A stretch of 64,000 nt of DNA from Bradyrhizobium sp. WSM1417 (GTDB lineage: Bacteria; Pseudomonadota; Alphaproteobacteria; Rhizobiales; Xanthobacteraceae): positions 4,826,392 to 4,890,391 of the forward strand of contig NZ_KI911783.1 in NCBI RefSeq assembly GCF_000515415.1, read 5' to 3'. Shown here piece by piece: positions 1 through 9,447 of the stretch. Under the pieces are notes generated by a model. That model worked only from the letters and a program-made list of their open reading frames with translations. It did not search any database and was not told where the DNA came from. The first letter of the stretch is position 1. Each line of letters starts with the position of its first letter. Both the position numbers and the translations under genes were made by a program.

Positions 1-1
1 C

Positions 2-3000
2 CAGGGCGCCGGCGGGCGCACCCTGTCCGTGCCGCTCAACTCGGCCGTTCCGACCGGGACCTGGCGGGTGCGCGCCTTCACCGATCCGAAGGGCTCTTCG
101 GTCGGCGAAACCACTTTCATGGTCGAGGACTACGTCCCTGATCGGATCGAATTCGACTTATCTGCCAAGGACAAGCTGATCAAAGCTAACGCTCCAGTGG
201 AGCTTAAGGCGGACGGTCATTTCCTCTATGGCGCGCCGGCCTCCGGGCTGGCGCTCGAAGGCGACATGTTGGTCGCGCCCGCGTCGGAGCGGCCGGGCTT
301 TGCCGGGTACCAGTTCGGCGTCGCCGACGAGGAGACCACCTCGAACGAGCGCACGCCGCTGGAGAACCTGCCGGAAGCTGACGCTAATGGCGTTGCGACT
401 TTCCCGGTCACGCTCGACAAGCAGCCGGCCTCGACGCGGCCGCAGGAGGCGCAGATCTTTGTGCGCATGGTCGAGACCGGCGGCCGCGCCGTTGAACGCA
501 AGATCGTGCTGCCGGTCGCGCCTGCTGCTGCCATGATCGGCATCAAGCCGCTGTTCGGCGATAAGAACGTCGCCGAGGGCGACAAGGCCGAGTTCGATGT
601 CGTGTTCGTCTCGCCCGAGGGTGAGAGGCTTCGCCGCGATGGCCTGCGCTACGAGCTCCTGAAAATGGAGTCGCGCTACCAATGGTATCGCCAGAGCAAT
701 TACTGGGAGTACGAGCCAGTCAAATCGACCTCGCGCGTCTCCGACGGCGACGTGACCGTCGCCGCGGACAAGCCGTCGCGGATTTCGCTGAGCCCAAAGC
801 CCGGCCGCTACCGGTTGGACGTGAAGTCGAACGACGCCGACGGGCCGGTGACCTCGGTGCAGTTCGACGTCGGCTGGTATTCCGACGGCAGCGCCGACAC
901 GCCGGACCTCCTGGAGACCTCGGTCGACAAGCCGCAATACGCCTCGGGCGACATGATGACCGTGTCGGTCAACGTCCGTAGTGCCGGCAAGCTGACCGTC
1001 AACGTGCTCGGCGATCGCCTGCTGACGACGCAGACCATCGACGTCAAGGAAGGCACCGCGCAGGTGAAGCTCCCGGTCGGCAAGGATTGGGGCACCGGCG
1101 CCTATGTGGTGGCGACGCTGCGCCGTCCGCTCGATGCGGCCGCGCAACGCATGCCGGGCCGTGCCATCGGCCTCAAATGGTTCGGCATCGACAAGCAGAC
1201 CCGCACGTTACAAGTGAAGCTGACGCCGCCGGCTCTGATCCGGCCGAATGGGATGTTGAAGATCCCGGTCAAGCTCGACGGGCTCAATCCGGGCGAGGAC
1301 GCCAAGATCGTCATCGCCGCGGTCGACGTCGGCATCCTCAACCTCACCAATTACAAGCCGCCGGCGCCGGACGACTATTATCTCGGTCAGCGCCGCCTGA
1401 GCGCGGAGATCCGCGATCTCTATGGGCAACTCATCGACGGCATGTCGGGCACGCGCGGGCAGATCAAGTCCGGCGGCGACGCCGGTGCCGCCGAGCTCCA
1501 GGGCTCGCCGCCCGCCCAAAAGCCGCTCGCGCTCTATTCGGGCATCGTCACCGTTGCCGCCGACGGCACGGCAGAAGTGAGCTTCGACATTCCGGAGTTC
1601 GCCGGCACCGCGCGCGTGATGGCGGTGGCGTGGACCGCGACCAAGCTCGGTCGTGCCAACACCGATATCGTGATCCGCGACCCTGTCGTGCTGACCACGA
1701 CCCTGCCGCGCTTCCTGCTCAACGGCGACCACGGCACGGTCAATCTCGAGATCGACAATGTCGAGGGGCAGGCGGGCGACTACGTCATCAACGTGAAGAC
1801 GGGCGGGCCGGTGAAGATGACCGGCAATCCCGCAACCACGGTCAAGCTCGCCGCCAAGCAGCGCAACTCCTTCTCGCTGGCCATCGATGCGACGGCGGCG
1901 GGGCAGGCGACGCTCGACGTAGACATCAAGGGGCCGAATGGCCTGGCGCTGGCGCGCCACTATGCGCTCGACGTCAAGGCGGCGACGCAAGTTCTGGCGC
2001 GGCGCTCGATCCGGACGCTCGCAAAGGGTGAGAGCCTGACGTTGACCTCGGATATGTTCGCCGATCTCGTGCCGGGTACCGGCAGCGTCTCGGTCTCGGC
2101 CAGCCTGTCGACTGCGCTTGATGCGGCGACGATCCTCAAGGCGCTCGATCGCTATCCCTATGGCTGCTCGGAGCAGATCACGAGTCGGGCGATGCCGTTG
2201 CTCTATGTCAACGATCTCGCTGCCGGCGCGCATCTGGCCATGGACACCGAAGTCGACCAGCGGATCCGCGACGCAATTGAGCGGCTTTTGGCCCGTCAGG
2301 GCTCCAATGGCTCGTTCGGGCTGTGGTCGGCAGGCGGTGACGACGCGTGGCTCGATGCGTATGTGACGGACTTCCTGACCCGCGCCCGCGAAAAGGGGTT
2401 TGTGGTGCCGGATGTGCTGTTCAAGACCGCGCTGGATCGTATCCGCAACTCCGTCGTCAACGGTAATGAGCCGGAGAAGGACGGCGGCCGCGATCTCGCC
2501 TACGGCCTCTATGTGCTTGCGCGGAACGGCGCGGCGCCAATCGGCGACCTCCGCTATCTCGCCGACACCAAGCTCTCCAACCTCGCAACTCCCATCGCGA
2601 AATCGCAGCTCGCCGCCGCGCTCGCGCTGGTCGGCGACCGCAACCGCGCGGAGCGGGTCTATGGCGCAGCCCTCGACAGTCTCGCCCCAAAGCCGGTGCT
2701 GGAGTTCGGCCGCACCGACTATGGCTCGCAGCTCCGCGATGCCGCAGCGCTGGTGTCGCTTGCCAGTGAAGGCAACGCGCCGAAGGCGACGCTGACGCAG
2801 GCGGTGTCGCGGGTCGAGACCGCGCGCGGGCTGACGCCCTACACCTCCACGCAGGAGAATGCGTGGCTGGTGCTGGCGGCGCGCGCGCTCGCCAAGGAGA
2901 ACCTGTCGATGGAAGTCGACGGCCAGCCGGTCAAGACCGCGCTGTACCGCAGCTACAAGGCTGTGACGCTGGAGGGCAAGCCGCTGAAGATCACCAACAC

Positions 3001-3514
3001 CGGCGATGCACCAGTGCAGGCGGTGATCTCGGTGTCGGGCTCGCCGGTGACGCCGGAGCCCGCGGCGTCGAACGGCTTCAAGATCGAGCGCAGTTTCTTC
3101 ACGCTCGACGGCAAGCCCGCCGATATCAGCAAGGTCAAGCAGAACGACCGCTTCGCCGTGGTGCTCAAGATCACCGAGGCCAAGCCCGAGTACGGCCACA
3201 TCATGGTGTCCGACTATCTGCCGGCGGGCCTCGAGATCGACAATCCAAAACTGGTGTCGTCGGGTGACAGCGGCACGCTGGGCTGGATCGAGGATGGCGA
3301 AGAGCCTGAGGATACCGAGTTCCGCGACGACCGCTTCACGGCGGCCGTCGACCGGGCCTCGGATTCCAAGGCGGTGTTCACGGTGGCCTATATCGTGCGT
3401 GTGGTCTCGCCCGGCAAATACGTGCTGCCGCAGGCCTACGTCGAGGACATGTACAATCCCTCGCGCTACGGCCGCACCGGGACCGGCACGGTCGAGGTGC
3501 GAGCGGCGAAGTGA
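2..3514 (+). CDS. Alpha-2-macroglobulin family protein (5' partial)
   Basis: The frame is open from base 2 to a TGA at 3514 with no credible start, so the N-terminus lies outside the window; 1170 codons remain. Bacterial alpha-2-macroglobulins are large periplasmic or lipoprotein protease traps. The family thioester motif CSEQ is intact (Cys codon at 2165, in YPYGCSEQ), followed by an alpha/alpha-toroid thioester-domain sequence, so covalent protease trapping should be possible. The upstream part resembles the repeated macroglobulin beta domains. The stop overlaps the start of pbpC by 4 bases, matching the A2M-pbpC pairing known from E. coli (yfhM-pbpC), where the A2M is thought to guard the periplasm when the wall is breached. 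The signal peptide or lipobox cannot be seen because the 5' end is missing. Confidence 0.93.
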   Translation, partial: QGAGGRTLSVPLNSAVPTGTWRVRAFTDPKGSSVGETTFMVEDYVPDRIEFDLSAKDKLIKANAPVELKADGHFLYGAPASGLALEGDMLVAPASERPGFAGYQFGVADEETTSNERTPLENLPEADANGVATFPVTLDKQPASTRPQEAQIFVRMVETGGRAVERKIVLPVAPAAAMIGIKPLFGDKNVAEGDKAEFDVVFVSPEGERLRRDGLRYELLKMESRYQWYRQSNYWEYEPVKSTSRVSDGDVTVAADKPSRISLSPKPGRYRLDVKSNDADGPVTSVQFDVGWYSDGSADTPDLLETSVDKPQYASGDMMTVSVNVRSAGKLTVNVLGDRLLTTQTIDVKEGTAQVKLPVGKDWGTGAYVVATLRRPLDAAAQRMPGRAIGLKWFGIDKQTRTLQVKLTPPALIRPNGMLKIPVKLDGLNPGEDAKIVIAAVDVGILNLTNYKPPAPDDYYLGQRRLSAEIRDLYGQLIDGMSGTRGQIKSGGDAGAAELQGSPPAQKPLALYSGIVTVAADGTAEVSFDIPEFAGTARVMAVAWTATKLGRANTDIVIRDPVVLTTTLPRFLLNGDHGTVNLEIDNVEGQAGDYVINVKTGGPVKMTGNPATTVKLAAKQRNSFSLAIDATAAGQATLDVDIKGPNGLALARHYALDVKAATQVLARRSIRTLAKGESLTLTSDMFADLVPGTGSVSVSASLSTALDAATILKALDRYPYGCSEQITSRAMPLLYVNDLAAGAHLAMDTEVDQRIRDAIERLLARQGSNGSFGLWSAGGDDAWLDAYVTDFLTRAREKGFVVPDVLFKTALDRIRNSVVNGNEPEKDGGRDLAYGLYVLARNGAAPIGDLRYLADTKLSNLATPIAKSQLAAALALVGDRNRAERVYGAALDSLAPKPVLEFGRTDYGSQLRDAAALVSLASEGNAPKATLTQAVSRVETARGLTPYTSTQENAWLVLAARALAKENLSMEVDGQPVKTALYRSYKAVTLEGKPLKITNTGDAPVQAVISVSGSPVTPEPAASNGFKIERSFFTLDGKPADISKVKQNDRFAVVLKITEAKPEYGHIMVSDYLPAGLEIDNPKLVSSGDSGTLGWIEDGEEPEDTEFRDDRFTAAVDRASDSKAVFTVAYIVRVVSPGKYVLPQAYVEDMYNPSRYGRTGTGTVEVRAAK

Positions 3515-5652
3515 GTGATGGCAAGATGAGCGGGAGAGAAAATTTGGATGGCCGGGATGAGCCCGGCCATGATGGAGCAAGGAGCAGGGGCCATCGCCTC
3601 CTCTCCGGCCTCGCGCTCACGCTCATCGTCGCCATCGTCGGCTTCGTCGCCTGGGCTTACTCCCTCGGTCCGCTGCCTTTCGATGAAGCCCGCCAAGTTT
3701 CCACCACCATCGTCGACCGCAACGGCAAGCTGCTGCGCGCCTATGCGATGGCGGACGGGCGCTGGCGGCTACCGGTCGAGACAAAAGCGAACGTCGATCC
3801 GACCTATCTGAAGCTGCTGCTCGCCTATGAGGACCAGCGCTTTTACGCACATGACGGCATCGACCCGCTGGCACTGGGGCGCGCTGCGTTTCAGCTCGCG
3901 ACGAGGGGCCACATCGTCTCGGGCGGCTCGACCATCTCGATGCAGCTCGCGCGGCTGATGGAGCCGCGGCGGCAACGCTCGCTCTATGCAAAGCTGCGGC
4001 AGATGGTGCGTGCGATCGAGATCGAGCGCAGCTTGAGCAAGGAGCAGATTCTCGACCTGTATCTCGCGCTCGCGCCGTACGGCGGTAACCTCGAGGGCAT
4101 TCGCGCCGCCTCGATCGCCTATCTCGGCAAGGAGCCGAAGCGGTTGTCGCTGGCTGAGGCCGCGTTGCTGGTCGCGCTGCCGCAATCGCCGGAGACCCGC
4201 AGGCTCGATCGCTATCCCGATGCGGCGCGCAAAGCGCGTGACCGCGTGCTCGACCGCATGGTCGAGGAGCAACAGATCAGCCTCGATGATGCCAAGCAGG
4301 CCAAAGCCGTTCCCGTGCCGAAACTGCGCAAGCCGATGCCGCTCCTGGCGCCGCACGCCTCCGATGCGGCGCTTGCGACGGTCAAGGACGCGCCCGTCAT
4401 CAAGCTGACGCTCGATGCCAACCTCCAGAAGGTGCTGGAGCCGCTGGCGCGCGACCGTGCCATTGCGCTGGGACCGAACATCTCGGTCGGGATCATCGTC
4501 GTCGACAATGAGAGCGGCGACGTGCTCGCGCGCGTCGGCTCGGCGGATTATTTCGACGAGCGCCGGGCAGGGCAGGTCGACATGACCCGCGCCATCCGCT
4601 CGCCGGGCTCGACGCTGAAACCGTTCATCTACGGGCTCGCTTTCGAGGACGGCTTCGTTCATCCCGACAGTCTGATCGACGATCGGCCCGTGCGCTTCGG
4701 CTCCTACGCCCCGGAGAATTTCGACATGACGTTCCAGGGCACGGTGCCGGTAAAAAAGGCGCTGCAGCTGTCGCTGAACGTACCCGCGATCGTCCTGCTC
4801 GACCGCGTCGGCGCGAGCCGGCTGGCCTCTCGGCTTCGCCAGGCCGGTGGCAATCTCGTTCTGCCCAAAGACGAGGCGCCGGGACTAGCCATGGGCCTTG
4901 GCGGCGTCGGCGTGACGCTGCAGGACCTCGCCCAGCTCTATGCGGGCTTCGCCCGGCTCGGCACCACCAGGCCACTGCGCGAGATCATGAGCGACAGGGA
5001 CGACCGCGAGCCGCTGCGGCTGCTCGATCAGGTCGCGGCCTGGCAAGTGGGCAATGTGCTGCTCGGCACCCCGCCGCCGGAGAACGCAGCTCACAACCGC
5101 ATCGCCTTCAAGACCGGCACCTCCTACGGCTACCGCGACGCCTGGTCGATGGGCTTCGACGGGCGCATGACCATCGGCGTCTGGGTCGGCCGGCCCGACG
5201 GTGCGCCGGTTCCAGGCCTGATCGGGCGCGTTGCCGCCGCGCCGATCCTGTTCGACGCCTTCGCCCGCACCGGCAAAACGCTCCTCCCGTTGCCGAAGCC
5301 ACCGAGAGGAACTCTCGTTGCCAGCAACGCCAAGCTGCCGTTGCCCTTGAGGCGCTTCCGCCCGGTCGGGGATCTGGTGCGGACCGGGGGCGAACAGGCC
5401 CTGCACATCCAGTTTCCCCTGAACGGCTCGCGGATCGACGTCGATCGCACAGGTGGCGAGGGGGACGCAGCCATGCCGGTCAAGGTCGCCGGCGGCGTTC
5501 TGCCCATGACCGTCATGGTTAACGGAACGGCGCAGGGTGAGATCGACGGACGTCGCCAGCGTCTGATCGATCCGCCCGGTCCGGGCTTCGCGCGGCTGAC
5601 CGTCATCGATGCCACGGGCGCCGCGGACACAGTCGTCATTCGAATTCAGTGA
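3511..5652 (+). CDS. pbpC: Penicillin-binding protein 1C
   Basis: A 713-residue bifunctional class A PBP that polymerises glycan strands in the periplasm. An N-terminal membrane anchor lies near residues 30-50. The GT51 transglycosylase domain contains EDQRFYAHDGID. The transpeptidase domain has the SxxK motif STLK at 367-370, an SLN motif, and KTGT starting at 534. A BiPBP_C-type C-terminal domain follows, which is typical of PBP1C. The frame opens with GTG at 3511, overlapping the A2M stop (GTGA); an in-frame ATG at 3526 is an alternative start. The first 30 codons include a palindrome (3548-3570) that looks like an intergenic repeat absorbed into the coding sequence, so the extreme N-terminus is probably unconserved. 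Co-translation with the A2M gene is likely. Confidence 0.95.
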   Translation: MSDGKMSGRENLDGRDEPGHDGARSRGHRLLSGLALTLIVAIVGFVAWAYSLGPLPFDEARQVSTTIVDRNGKLLRAYAMADGRWRLPVETKANVDPTYLKLLLAYEDQRFYAHDGIDPLALGRAAFQLATRGHIVSGGSTISMQLARLMEPRRQRSLYAKLRQMVRAIEIERSLSKEQILDLYLALAPYGGNLEGIRAASIAYLGKEPKRLSLAEAALLVALPQSPETRRLDRYPDAARKARDRVLDRMVEEQQISLDDAKQAKAVPVPKLRKPMPLLAPHASDAALATVKDAPVIKLTLDANLQKVLEPLARDRAIALGPNISVGIIVVDNESGDVLARVGSADYFDERRAGQVDMTRAIRSPGSTLKPFIYGLAFEDGFVHPDSLIDDRPVRFGSYAPENFDMTFQGTVPVKKALQLSLNVPAIVLLDRVGASRLASRLRQAGGNLVLPKDEAPGLAMGLGGVGVTLQDLAQLYAGFARLGTTRPLREIMSDRDDREPLRLLDQVAAWQVGNVLLGTPPPENAAHNRIAFKTGTSYGYRDAWSMGFDGRMTIGVWVGRPDGAPVPGLIGRVAAAPILFDAFARTGKTLLPLPKPPRGTLVASNAKLPLPLRRFRPVGDLVRTGGEQALHIQFPLNGSRIDVDRTGGEGDAAMPVKVAGGVLPMTVMVNGTAQGEIDGRRQRLIDPPGPGFARLTVIDATGAADTVVIRIQ
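3548..3570. repeat. Palindromic repeat inside the pbpC 5' coding region
   Basis: ATGGCCGGG and CCCGGCCAT form a perfect 9-bp inverted repeat around ATGAG. It resembles GC-rich intergenic palindromes common in Bradyrhizobium (recollection, not checked). Here it is translated as part of a hydrophilic tail before the PBP1C membrane anchor. Confidence 0.6.
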
Positions 5653-5702
5653 CGCTGCCTCAAGCGGTTGTGGCGATGGCGGTTTCAGCGTAAGCGGAAC
5701 CG

Positions 5703-7445
5703 ATGGCCGAAACCTACCCAGCACCCCGTTTTGGAGCTCCCCGCGAGCCGAAATCCCCGGTGAATCCGGGCAGCCGGCTCGTGTCCATGTTCGACATCGC
5801 CACGGCCAGCCACGTCCGCGCGGTTGCCTTCCTGCTGCTGTGCGCGTTGCTGCTATTCCTGCCGGGCTTCTTCACGATTCCGCCCGTTGACCGCGACGAG
5901 GCGCGCTTTGCGCAAGCGACCAAGCAGATGGTCGAGAGCGGCGATTATGTCGACATCCGCTTCCAAGAGGACGTCCGCTACAAGAAGCCGGTCGGGATCT
6001 ACTGGCTGCAAGCGGCCGCGGTCGAGACCGCATCGGCGCTCGGTCTGCCGCGGGCCGAACTGCGCATCTGGGTCTATCGGCTGCCGTCGCTGATCGGCGC
6101 TATTGGCGCCGTGCTCATGACCTATTGGACGGCGCTCGGCTTCGTCACGCGGCGCGCCGCGGTGCTTGCAGCCCTTCTGATGTGCGCCTCCGTGCTGCTT
6201 GGTGTCGAGGCGCGGCTTGCGAAGACCGACGCCATGCTGCTGTTCTGCGTGGTCGCCGCGATGGGCGCGATGGCACGGGCGTATCTGTCGTGGCAGCGCG
6301 CCGAGGACGAGACGCATCCGCCCTGGAGCTGGCCCGCGATCTTCTGGACGGCTCTCGCTGTCGGCATCCTGATCAAGGGCCCGCTGATCCTGATGTTCGC
6401 AGGCCTGACCATCATCGCGCTCGCGATCCAGGACCGCGATGCCTCCTGGCTGTGGAAGCTGCGCCCGCTCTGGGGCCTGATGTGGATGCTGGTGCTGGTG
6501 CTGCCCTGGTTCGTCGCGATCTTCTGGCGCGCGGGCGACGCCTTCTTCGCCGACTCTGTCGGCGGCGACATGTTGAGCAAGTTGGGCGCGCAAGAATCCC
6601 ACGGCGCGCCGCCCGGACTATATCTGGTGCTGTTCTGGATCACGTTCTGGCCCGGCGCGCCGCTCGCGGCGATGGCGGCGCCCGCGGTCTGGCGCGCGCG
6701 GCGCGAGCCCGGCGCGCAGTTCCTGCTGGCCTGGCTGGTCCCGTCCTGGATCGTGTTCGAGGTGGTGCTGACCAAGCTGCCGCATTACGTGCTGCCGCTG
6801 TACCCTGCGATCGCGATCCTCACCGCGGGCGCGCTCGAGCGGCGGGTGCTGTCGTGGTCCTGGCTGATGCGCGGCTCGGCCTGGTGGTTCGCGATCCCCG
6901 TTGGCGGCTCGATCATCGCGGTCGTCGGCACGGTGATGCTGACGCGGCAGCCTGCTTTCGTGGCGTGGCCGTTCATCGCGGCCTCGCTGATCTTCGGCCT
7001 GTTCGCCTGGTGGCTCCACGACAACAATCACGCCGAGCGCTCGCTTCTCAACGCGCTGGTCGCAGCCCTGATGCTCGCGGTGACAGTCTACGGCATCGTG
7101 CTGCCGTCTCTGACGCCGCTGTTTCCGAGCATCGAGATCGCACGCGCGCTTCGCAACGTCACCTGCGTCGGCCCGAAGGCGGCCGCGGCCGGCTATCACG
7201 AGCCAAGCCTCGTCTTCCTGACCGGCACGCAGACGGTGCTCACCGACGGTTCGGGCGCGGCGGATTTCCTGCGGCAGGGGAGTTGCCGTTTCGCGCTGAT
7301 CGAGCAGCGTTCGGAGCGCGGCTTCGTGCAGCGCGCCGAGGCGATCGGGCTGCGCTACAAGGTTGGTACGCGCATCGACGGCTACAATTTCTCGCAAGGG
7401 CGTGCGATCTCGATCTCGATCTTCCGCTCGGAAGGCACCGAGTAG
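5703..7445 (+). CDS. GT39/ArnT-like polyprenyl-phosphate-dependent glycosyltransferase
   Basis: A 580-residue integral membrane protein with about a dozen hydrophobic segments. The first periplasmic loop carries the GT39/GT83 acidic signature in PPVDRDEARFAQATKQM, where the DE residues are expected to be catalytic, followed by YKKPVGIYWLQ. Enzymes of this family move a sugar from a polyprenyl-phosphate carrier onto lipid A, LPS core or other envelope acceptors on the periplasmic side. It is followed at once by a PAP2 phosphatase, a GT2 that could charge the carrier, and a LAB_N protein, so the four genes probably form one glycolipid-modification operon. Sugar and acceptor cannot be read from the sequence. 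The first 28 residues are hydrophilic, and a start at 5787 (MFDIATAS) is possible. Confidence 0.85.
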   Translation: MAETYPAPRFGAPREPKSPVNPGSRLVSMFDIATASHVRAVAFLLLCALLLFLPGFFTIPPVDRDEARFAQATKQMVESGDYVDIRFQEDVRYKKPVGIYWLQAAAVETASALGLPRAELRIWVYRLPSLIGAIGAVLMTYWTALGFVTRRAAVLAALLMCASVLLGVEARLAKTDAMLLFCVVAAMGAMARAYLSWQRAEDETHPPWSWPAIFWTALAVGILIKGPLILMFAGLTIIALAIQDRDASWLWKLRPLWGLMWMLVLVLPWFVAIFWRAGDAFFADSVGGDMLSKLGAQESHGAPPGLYLVLFWITFWPGAPLAAMAAPAVWRARREPGAQFLLAWLVPSWIVFEVVLTKLPHYVLPLYPAIAILTAGALERRVLSWSWLMRGSAWWFAIPVGGSIIAVVGTVMLTRQPAFVAWPFIAASLIFGLFAWWLHDNNHAERSLLNALVAALMLAVTVYGIVLPSLTPLFPSIEIARALRNVTCVGPKAAAAGYHEPSLVFLTGTQTVLTDGSGAADFLRQGSCRFALIEQRSERGFVQRAEAIGLRYKVGTRIDGYNFSQGRAISISIFRSEGTE

Positions 7446-7446
7446 G

Positions 7447-8292
7447 ATGTCGGCACCCACCGACATCGCGCCGCGCGCGAGCTATCCCGCGCAATTGCTC
7501 GCGCTGTCGGGGCGCGCCCTGGCGCAGCTCGTGCGTACGCCCTCGCATTCGCGCCGCGCCGAGGCCGCGCGAAAGCTGGCGCGGCATTCGCTGTGGCTCA
7601 GTGCGGCAGGTGCAGCCCTCGTCATCGCGCTGATGGTCGTGTTCGACCTGACCGAGATCCAGCTGATGCCGGCGCGCGGCACGCCGGGCCTGTGGCCGAT
7701 CCGCATCCTGACCGATTTCGGCAAGGACGAGTATGTGCTCTCCGCGCTCGGGGGCGGGCTGGTGGTGCTGGCGCTGGTTGCTGCGGGATTGCGCGGCAGA
7801 AGCCGCGCGTTGCTGCTCGGCCTCGGCACGCGGCTGCAGTTCATGTTTCTGTCTGTTGCCGTGCCGATATTCGTCGCCGAGATCCTGAAATATCTCATCG
7901 GTCGAGGACGTCCGTTCGTCGGCGGCAAGGCCAATCCGTTCAACTTCATGCCGTTCGAGGGGACCGGGGCCTATGCCAGCCTGCCGTCGGGTCATGCGGT
8001 GACGGCGTTCGCGCTGGCGTTCGCGGTCTCGGCGCTGTGGCCGCGCCTGCGCGTGTTCATGTTCACTTACGCGATCGTGATCCTGCTGACGCGACTGGTG
8101 CTGCTTGCGCACCACCCGAGTGACGTGGTGGCCGGCGCCCTGGTCGGCATGGTCGGCGCCATGGCGGTGCGCTACTGGTTCGCGGCCCGCAGGCTCGGCT
8201 TTGCCATCCGTGCCGACGGCACCATTGTGCCTCTTGCAGGGGCGGTCTCGGGCCGCCTCAAAAGGGTTGCCCACGGGGCATCCGCCCCATAA
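7447..8292 (+). CDS. PAP2 superfamily membrane phosphatase
   Basis: A 281-residue membrane protein with the three PAP2 motifs in order: KYLIGRGRPF (motif 1), LPSGHAVTAF (motif 2, PSGH) and LVLLAHHPSDVVAG (motif 3, the second His being the expected nucleophile). Family members remove phosphate from lipids such as undecaprenyl diphosphate, phosphatidate or lipid A. The ATG at 7447 is one base after the GT39 stop, so co-translation is likely. Between two glycosyltransferases, a role in recycling the polyprenyl carrier or dephosphorylating lipid A is plausible but is inference. Longer in-frame starts upstream overlap GT39 and are not favoured. Confidence 0.88.
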   Translation: MSAPTDIAPRASYPAQLLALSGRALAQLVRTPSHSRRAEAARKLARHSLWLSAAGAALVIALMVVFDLTEIQLMPARGTPGLWPIRILTDFGKDEYVLSALGGGLVVLALVAAGLRGRSRALLLGLGTRLQFMFLSVAVPIFVAEILKYLIGRGRPFVGGKANPFNFMPFEGTGAYASLPSGHAVTAFALAFAVSALWPRLRVFMFTYAIVILLTRLVLLAHHPSDVVAGALVGMVGAMAVRYWFAARRLGFAIRADGTIVPLAGAVSGRLKRVAHGASAP

Positions 8293-8355
8293 AAGCGGCT
8301 GCCTGCCGGGCCCGCCGGTTCCCGAGCCAAGCCAATTCCAACCACGAGCTTCGAT

Positions 8356-9102
8356 TTGTCGTCTCAGCCTTCGGTTTTCCAGCCCTCGGTTTCCATCGTC
8401 GTTCCCGTGCGCAACGAAGCCGACAACATCGTGCCGCTGATCGAGGAGATCGGCGCGGCGCTCGACGGCCGCTGGGCCTATGAGATCATCTACGTCAATG
8501 ACGGTTCGACCGACGCGACCGGCGAACGGCTCGGCGCGGTCATGAAGCAGCGGGACAATCTGCGCCAACTGCGCCATGCCAAATCAGGCGGCCAATCCGC
8601 GGCCGTGCGCAGCGGCGTGCGTGCGGCACGTGGGGCGATCGTGGCGACGCTCGACGGCGACGGCCAGAACAATCCGGCCTTCCTGCCGGACCTGATCGCG
8701 GCCGTCGAGAACGGAAGCAAGGTCGGACTCGCCGCCGGACAACGCGTCGGCCGCAAGGATACCGGCTTCAAGAAATTCCAGTCGCGCGTCGCCAACGGCG
8801 TCCGCAACGCGATCCTGAAGGACGGTACGCGCGACACCGGCTGCGGCCTGAAGGCGTTCCGGCGCGAGGTGTTCCTGATGATGCCCTATTTCGACGGGCT
8901 GCATCGCTTCCTGCCGGCGCTGGTGCGCCGTGAGGGTTTTGAGATCGCCTATGTCGACGTGATCGACCGCCCGCGACATTCCGGCGTGTCAAACTACGGT
9001 TTCTTCGACCGGCTGTGGATCGGCATCATGGATCTCGTGGGCGTGTGGTGGCTGATCCGCCGCAAGAAGCCGACGCCGGATGTGACTGAGGTGACGGCAT
9101 GA
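8356..9102 (+). CDS. Family 2 glycosyltransferase, polyprenyl-phosphate sugar synthase type
   Basis: A 248-residue cytoplasmic GT-A enzyme. It has the nucleotide-sugar fold start VSIVVPVRNEADNIVPLIEE, then IYVNDGSTDAT, and the DxD-like LDGDGQN for metal binding. Length and the lack of large membrane domains fit dolichol-phosphate-mannose-synthase-like enzymes (ArnC, DPM1, RgtE types), which load a sugar onto a polyprenyl phosphate. It begins with TTG at 8356 (SSQPSVF follows); no better start is in frame. It overlaps the next gene by 4 bases (ATGA). Together with the upstream GT39 it probably makes the lipid-linked donor; the sugar is unknown. Confidence 0.87.
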   Translation: MSSQPSVFQPSVSIVVPVRNEADNIVPLIEEIGAALDGRWAYEIIYVNDGSTDATGERLGAVMKQRDNLRQLRHAKSGGQSAAVRSGVRAARGAIVATLDGDGQNNPAFLPDLIAAVENGSKVGLAAGQRVGRKDTGFKKFQSRVANGVRNAILKDGTRDTGCGLKAFRREVFLMMPYFDGLHRFLPALVRREGFEIAYVDVIDRPRHSGVSNYGFFDRLWIGIMDLVGVWWLIRRKKPTPDVTEVTA

Positions 9103-9437
9103 TCATCCAATACGGTCAGGCGCTGAGCAATTATTTCTACGACGTCTTCGTGGCCAAGTTCGACTTCTGGCTCGCGTTCGGCCTCGTCGCGCAGCTGTTC
9201 TTTACCGCGCGCTTCCTGGTGCAGTGGATCGCGAGCGAGCGCGCCGGCAACAGCGTGGTGCCGATGGCGTTCTGGTTCTGCTCCATGGGTGGCGGGCTGA
9301 TGACGCTGGTCTATGGCGTCGTCAAGCGCGAACCCGTGATTATCCTCGGCCAGGCGCTGGCCACGGTGATCTACATCCGCAACATCATGCTGATCGTGAA
9401 GAACCGCGGCCGCGCGTCAAAAACGCTGGAGCGCTGA
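9099..9437 (+). CDS. Lipid-A-disaccharide synthase N-terminal-like (LAB_N) membrane protein
   Basis: A 112-residue small membrane protein with three or four hydrophobic segments. FFTARFLVQWIASERAGNS and the following PMAFWFCSMGGG are typical of the LAB_N domain, found as a stand-alone protein or fused to LpxB or glycosyltransferases. Stand-alone versions commonly sit beside polyprenyl-phosphate glycosyltransferases in rhizobia and probably help present or translocate the lipid-linked sugar; that role is inference. Its start overlaps the GT2 stop (ATGA), so the pair is translationally coupled. It is the last gene of the glycolipid cluster and ends 10 bases before the end of the converging Na/Pi transporter gene. 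Confidence 0.85.
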   Translation: MIIQYGQALSNYFYDVFVAKFDFWLAFGLVAQLFFTARFLVQWIASERAGNSVVPMAFWFCSMGGGLMTLVYGVVKREPVIILGQALATVIYIRNIMLIVKNRGRASKTLER

Positions 9438-9447
9438 TCCAAGGCGA

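Noticed and set aside
1208..3580. Very long antisense ORF (790 codons) opposite the A2M gene
   Set aside because: It has the Arg/His/Asp-rich composition of the antisense frame of GC-rich genes and no recognisable domain. Similar shadows at 24346-26433, 40371-42758 and 42774-45218 were also left out.
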